Below are positions 61,071 to 64,000 of a stretch of 64,000 nt of DNA, one piece after another. Below the pieces are notes generated by a model that was not told where the DNA came from, did no database searches, and saw only the letters and a program-made list of their open reading frames with translations. The translations under genes were made by a program, and so were the position numbers. How positions within the stretch are numbered: position 1 is the first letter of the stretch; each line of letters starts with the position of its first letter. The DNA comes from Kocuria carniphila (GTDB taxonomy: Bacteria > Actinomycetota > Actinomycetes > Actinomycetales > Micrococcaceae): positions 94,972 to 158,971 of the forward strand of contig NZ_NOIT01000008.1 of NCBI RefSeq assembly GCF_004136555.1. Direction: 5' to 3'.

Positions 61071-61769
61071 TTATTCACCGGTGTCGGTACCGATGTGACC
61101 GTGGCCGGTGGGGTGGGTGTCGGACACCGGAGCCCAGTCGCCGGTGACCAAGTAGGAGACCTTACGAACCACGGACACACCGTGGTCTCCGATGCGCTCG
61201 AGGTAACGCGAGGCCAGAGTGACATCCACGGCGGTGGGGACCGAGGAGTCCCAGTTCGGGTCCGCCAGCATGTCGAAGACCTGCTGGTGCTTCTGGTTGA
61301 GCTCGGACTTCAGCGCGTAGATCTCATCCGCAACGCTCATGTCACGGTCCTCAAGGACGGAGATGACTCGCTCGATGAGCTGGAGGTCGATATCGAACAT
61401 CTCCGCGAAGTGCTGGTTCAATGCCTCGGGAAGCACCGGCTCCGGGAAACGCATGCGAGCGAGCTGGGCCAAGTGGCGGGCCAGGTCACCCATGCGCTCG
61501 AGCGAAGCGCTCATTCGCAGGGCGCCCACGATCATGCGGAGATCGGAAGCGACGGGGGACTGCAGCGCCAAGATGTCAATGGCGCGCTCATCCAAGTCGT
61601 TCTGGAGGAAGTCGATTCGGGCGTCGTTGGAGATGACCTCTTCGGCCACCTGAACGTCTGCCTCGAGGAATGCGACCTTGGAGCTCTTCAGTGCCTGCTG
61701 CACAAGAGTGGCGATCTGAATCAGCTCTTCACCTACCTGGTGAAGTTCAGCCTGGAAAACCTTGCGCAC
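61071..61769 (-). CDS. phoU: phosphate-signalling regulator PhoU
   Basis: This 232-residue all-helical protein has two PhoU repeats, including VISNDARIDFLQNDLDERAI, LERMGDLARHLAQLA and the matching YLERIGDHGVSVVRKVSYL. These metal-binding helices sense Pst-dependent phosphate status. AAAGGA precedes GTG 61769. It is divergent from senX3 across a 226-bp spacer with a Pho box. Confidence 0.95.
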   Translation of the reverse strand: MRKVFQAELHQVGEELIQIATLVQQALKSSKVAFLEADVQVAEEVISNDARIDFLQNDLDERAIDILALQSPVASDLRMIVGALRMSASLERMGDLARHLAQLARMRFPEPVLPEALNQHFAEMFDIDLQLIERVISVLEDRDMSVADEIYALKSELNQKHQQVFDMLADPNWDSSVPTAVDVTLASRYLERIGDHGVSVVRKVSYLVTGDWAPVSDTHPTGHGHIGTDTGE

Positions 61770-61896
61770 AGAGGGCGTCCTTTCGTTCAGAGCATTCGTT
61801 GGTCACGTAGCTTACGTGATGTTGGTGTCCAGCTAGCAGCTGGGACGCGGGGGCACTGTACTTACGCACGAGCGCTATCACAGTCGCAGGGGCGAA

Positions 61897-61936
61897 TGAA
61901 CTAACGCTCATCCTAAGGTGAACGTTGGTTGAACCC
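61897..61936. promoter_or_regulatory. Pho box (RegX3/PhoP-type), 11-bp phased repeats
   Basis: TGAAC occurs at 61897, 61919 and 61930, with a degenerate TCATC at 61908, all in 11-bp phase. On the other strand this reads GTTCA-(6)-GTTCACC, the PHO-box pattern. It lies about 60-100 bp upstream of the senX3 start. Confidence 0.65.
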
Positions 61937-61995
61937 GACCTGGAATGGCCGGATTGCGTACTTGGCACCCAAACGGTCCGTCTAAGCTGGGCAGA

Positions 61996-63189
61996 GTGAG
62001 CGTGACCTCGGTTGCCCTGTTGGCGGGCTTTGTCGGATTCCTGCTCGGTATCAGTGGATTGATTGCCGTGCGGGTCAGCCAGCGACGCCGCCGTTCCTTG
62101 GTCGCTGTGGAGGAACCCACCCTGCCGGAAGGCACCGCCGAGATCCTGGCGGCCCTGGGGCTGGCCTATGTAGTGGTCGACGGTGTGGACGGCGTGATCA
62201 GGGCTTCCCCGGCCGCGTATGCGTACGGGATCGTTCGGGGACACACCGTGGTTCACCCGGAACTCCTGGATATGATCCGGCGAACTCGCCGCAATGGCGT
62301 GGTCGAAGAACGTCGCCTGGAACTCACTCGTGGCCCTCTTGAAAAGAGCGCCATCGTGTTGGACATCCGGGTGGTCATCATTGCGGAGGAATACATTCTT
62401 TTGCTCGCGGACGACCAGACGGAGATCGTGCGCGCGCAGTCCATCCGTAACGATTTCGTGGCCAATGTGTCCCACGAGCTCAAGACACCGGTGGGTGCCA
62501 TCAGTTTGCTTTCCGAGGCCCTCGATGACGCAGCAGAGGACAAGGACGCCGTCCGGCACTTCGCCAAGAGCCTCCACAAAGAAGCGATCCGGCTCTCCGC
62601 TCTGGTGCAGGACATCATCGAACTGTCCCGCTTGCAGGGCACGGACGTCGTGTCCAAGGGGACGGTCGTGGACCTCAACAGGGTGGTGAGTGAGGCCGTG
62701 GACCGCACGCGCCTGACCGCGGAGAACAAGGGCATCACCATCAAGGTGGGCGGTAACCTCAAGACCCCGGTCTACGGCGACCCCGACCTGCTGGTCACGG
62801 CCACTCGGAATCTGATCGACAACGCAGTTCGGTACTCACCCGAAAACACTCGCGTGGGCGTGGGGTTGCGCGAGCGTGACGGAATGGCCCAGATCATGGT
62901 CACGGACCAGGGGCCGGGCATCCCCGATGTCGAGCAGGACAGAATCTTCGAGCGCTTCTATCGCGTGGACAGCGCCCGGTCGCGACAAACCGGTGGCACG
63001 GGGCTGGGGCTGAGCATCGTCAAACACGTCATGGCTCAGCACGGTGGAGAAGTGTCCGTATGGTCGCAGTCCGGGCGGGGTTCCACGTTCACCCTGGTCA
63101 TTCCGCAGGTGGAAGACCTGGACGAGTACAACGGCCCGGTGGCCGCCTCCACCAATGAACGTATGCACCTAGAGGAGGAGCGTAAGTGA
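61996..63189 (+). CDS. senX3: phosphate sensor histidine kinase SenX3
   Basis: This 397-residue kinase has one or two N-terminal membrane segments (about 5-27) and a PAS-like region (45-145). H160 sits in NDFVANVSHELKTPVGAIS, and the HATPase domain carries NAVRYSP, DQGPGIP and GGTGLGLSIVK. GTG 61996 is chosen because TAAGCT ends 7 nt upstream (leaderless). It overlaps regX3 by 4 bp. Confidence 0.94.
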   Translation: MSVTSVALLAGFVGFLLGISGLIAVRVSQRRRRSLVAVEEPTLPEGTAEILAALGLAYVVVDGVDGVIRASPAAYAYGIVRGHTVVHPELLDMIRRTRRNGVVEERRLELTRGPLEKSAIVLDIRVVIIAEEYILLLADDQTEIVRAQSIRNDFVANVSHELKTPVGAISLLSEALDDAAEDKDAVRHFAKSLHKEAIRLSALVQDIIELSRLQGTDVVSKGTVVDLNRVVSEAVDRTRLTAENKGITIKVGGNLKTPVYGDPDLLVTATRNLIDNAVRYSPENTRVGVGLRERDGMAQIMVTDQGPGIPDVEQDRIFERFYRVDSARSRQTGGTGLGLSIVKHVMAQHGGEVSVWSQSGRGSTFTLVIPQVEDLDEYNGPVAASTNERMHLEEERK

Positions 63190-63866
63190 CCCGCATTCTG
63201 ATGGTCGAGGACGAAGAGTCTCTCAGCGATCCCCTGGCCTACTTGCTGGGTAAAGAAGGCTTCGAAGTGACCGTGGTGGCTGATGGCCTGTCCGCGGTGA
63301 GTGAGTTCGAACGGGCGGGCGCGGACCTCGTGCTCCTGGATCTCATGCTGCCCGGCCAGTCCGGAACGGAAGTCTGCAAGCAGATCCGGCAGCAGTCGAC
63401 CGTTCCGATCATCATGCTCACCGCCAAGGACGCCGAGATCGACAAGGTCCTGGGGCTGGAGCTGGGCGCGGACGACTATGTCACCAAGCCGTATTCCTCG
63501 CGCGAACTCGTGGCTCGGATCCGGGCCGTGCTGCGCCGGCGTGCGGAACCGGATGAGCTCATCACCGCCACGGTGGCCGCCGGGCCGGTGCGCATGGATG
63601 TGGAACGACACGTGGTGAGCGTGGGCGGGGAAGCCGTCACCATGCCGCTCAAGGAATTCGAGCTGCTCGAGATGCTGCTGCGCAATGCCGGTCGTGTGTT
63701 GACCCGCGGGCAGCTCATCGACCGGGTCTGGGGGTCGGACTACGTGGGTGACACCAAGACCCTGGACGTGCACATTAAGCGGCTGCGTTCCAAGGTTGAA
63801 CCGGATCCGTCACAACCCCGCCACATCGTCACGGTGCGCGGACTGGGTTATAAGTTCGAGGCCTGA
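63186..63866 (+). CDS. regX3: phosphate-response regulator RegX3
   Basis: This 226-residue OmpR/PhoB-family regulator has D8/D9-type acidic pair VEDEES, phosphoacceptor D52 (VLLDLMLPG), K102-region VTKPYSSRELVARI, and a winged-helix C-terminus (LKEFELLEMLLRNAGRVLTR, then TLDVHIKRLRSKVE). It starts GTG 63186 overlapping senX3 (GTGA). It binds PHO-box repeats like those at 61897-61936. Confidence 0.95.
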   Translation: MTRILMVEDEESLSDPLAYLLGKEGFEVTVVADGLSAVSEFERAGADLVLLDLMLPGQSGTEVCKQIRQQSTVPIIMLTAKDAEIDKVLGLELGADDYVTKPYSSRELVARIRAVLRRRAEPDELITATVAAGPVRMDVERHVVSVGGEAVTMPLKEFELLEMLLRNAGRVLTRGQLIDRVWGSDYVGDTKTLDVHIKRLRSKVEPDPSQPRHIVTVRGLGYKFEA

Positions 63867-63923
63867 TCGAGCACCCTCAACGGGTCTCCGCCACAAGAGA
63901 CAGACTGAGGGCCGCATCCCCAT

Positions 63924-64000
63924 TGAACTGGTCCCAAGAAGTTGGACTGGCCAAGTAAAAGCTTAGGCCGCTAGGGCCTGGGTCCGGTATTCCACCGGGC
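63924..64000 (-). mobile_element. end of an IS3-family insertion sequence, cut by window edge
   Basis: The left terminal inverted repeat starts TGAACTGGTCCCAAGAAG at 63924. Inside it, the minus strand encodes the last 11 residues of a transposase (PVEYRTQALAA, stop at 63963-63965), the C-terminus typical of IS3-family rve transposases. Insertion is 57 bp after regX3. Confidence 0.75.
63963..64000 (-). CDS. IS3-family transposase, C-terminal 12 codons only
   Basis: Only PVEYRTQALAA and a TAA stop are inside the window; the rest lies beyond the right edge. Confidence 0.7.
   Translation of the reverse strand, partial: PVEYRTQALAA

Noticed and set aside
1..64000. CRISPR array or rRNA genes
   Set aside because: No regularly spaced repeats of CRISPR size and no rRNA sequence were seen anywhere in the window.

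Overview
The window is high-GC actinobacterial DNA, most like the Micrococcaceae (order Micrococcales). Supporting signs are the gpmA, phoU, senX3, regX3 order, a DUF2516 gene beside a tmk-holB pair, frequent GTG starts, and many genes whose start codon lies 6-7 nt after a TAnnnT -10 box (leaderless mRNAs). The genus cannot be fixed from sequence alone.

Positions 1-10400 are an accessory island. It carries debris of a conjugative element: a coiled-coil protein open at the left edge, the severed C-terminal end of a MobF-type relaxase, and a small membrane protein often found with such relaxases. Between and after these fragments sit probable defence or conflict genes. They are (a) a three-gene operon with 4-bp overlaps encoding a TIR-like domain protein, a HIT-family hydrolase and a multi-pass membrane protein (1095-2538); (b) a 1224-residue YobI-like P-loop NTPase with membrane segments, followed by an unknown gene (4297-8594); (c) a resolvase-type helix-turn-helix protein; and (d) a RelA/SpoT-domain protein coupled to an 88-residue partner, which resembles a toxSAS toxin-antitoxin pair (9312-10333). 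The TIR-HIT-membrane operon is the best candidate for an undescribed system.

From 10500 on the window is mostly chromosomal core. Region 10.5-15 kb holds a Sir2 deacylase, a membrane acyltransferase, an LLM flavin oxidoreductase and a pstS lipoprotein gene without pstCAB. Region 15.4-21.5 kb holds a RecQ helicase with a phosphoribosyltransferase-like tail and a surface-polysaccharide group (two glycosyltransferases and a flippase). Region 21.5-32.4 kb holds tRNA-Ser(GCT), a secreted subtilase with LGFP-like repeats, a DHA2 efflux pump, a prolyl oligopeptidase, an FAD/NAD(P)-binding protein, and a TPP-enzyme/cyclase operon.

Region 32.5-38.5 kb is a complete deoxyribonucleoside catabolic locus: nupC-deoR divergent from deoA-deoC-phosphomutase, with a DeoR-type operator between them. 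Region 38.6-49 kb holds tRNA-Ser(TGA), a quinone oxidoreductase, cstA-ybdD, a processive glycosyltransferase with a small membrane partner, a NarL/LiaR-type two-component system divergent from an ABC transporter, and tRNA-Thr(CGT). Region 49-55.3 kb holds two LLM monooxygenases divergent from a second FAD/NAD(P)-binding paralogue, and a secreted alpha/beta-hydrolase downstream of tmk-holB.

Region 55-64 kb holds tmk-holB, a trans-sulfuration enzyme, DUF2516, a methyltransferase, gpmA, and the phosphate regulon controllers phoU and senX3-regX3, with an 11-bp-phased Pho box between phoU and senX3. The window ends inside an IS3-family element 57 bp downstream of regX3.
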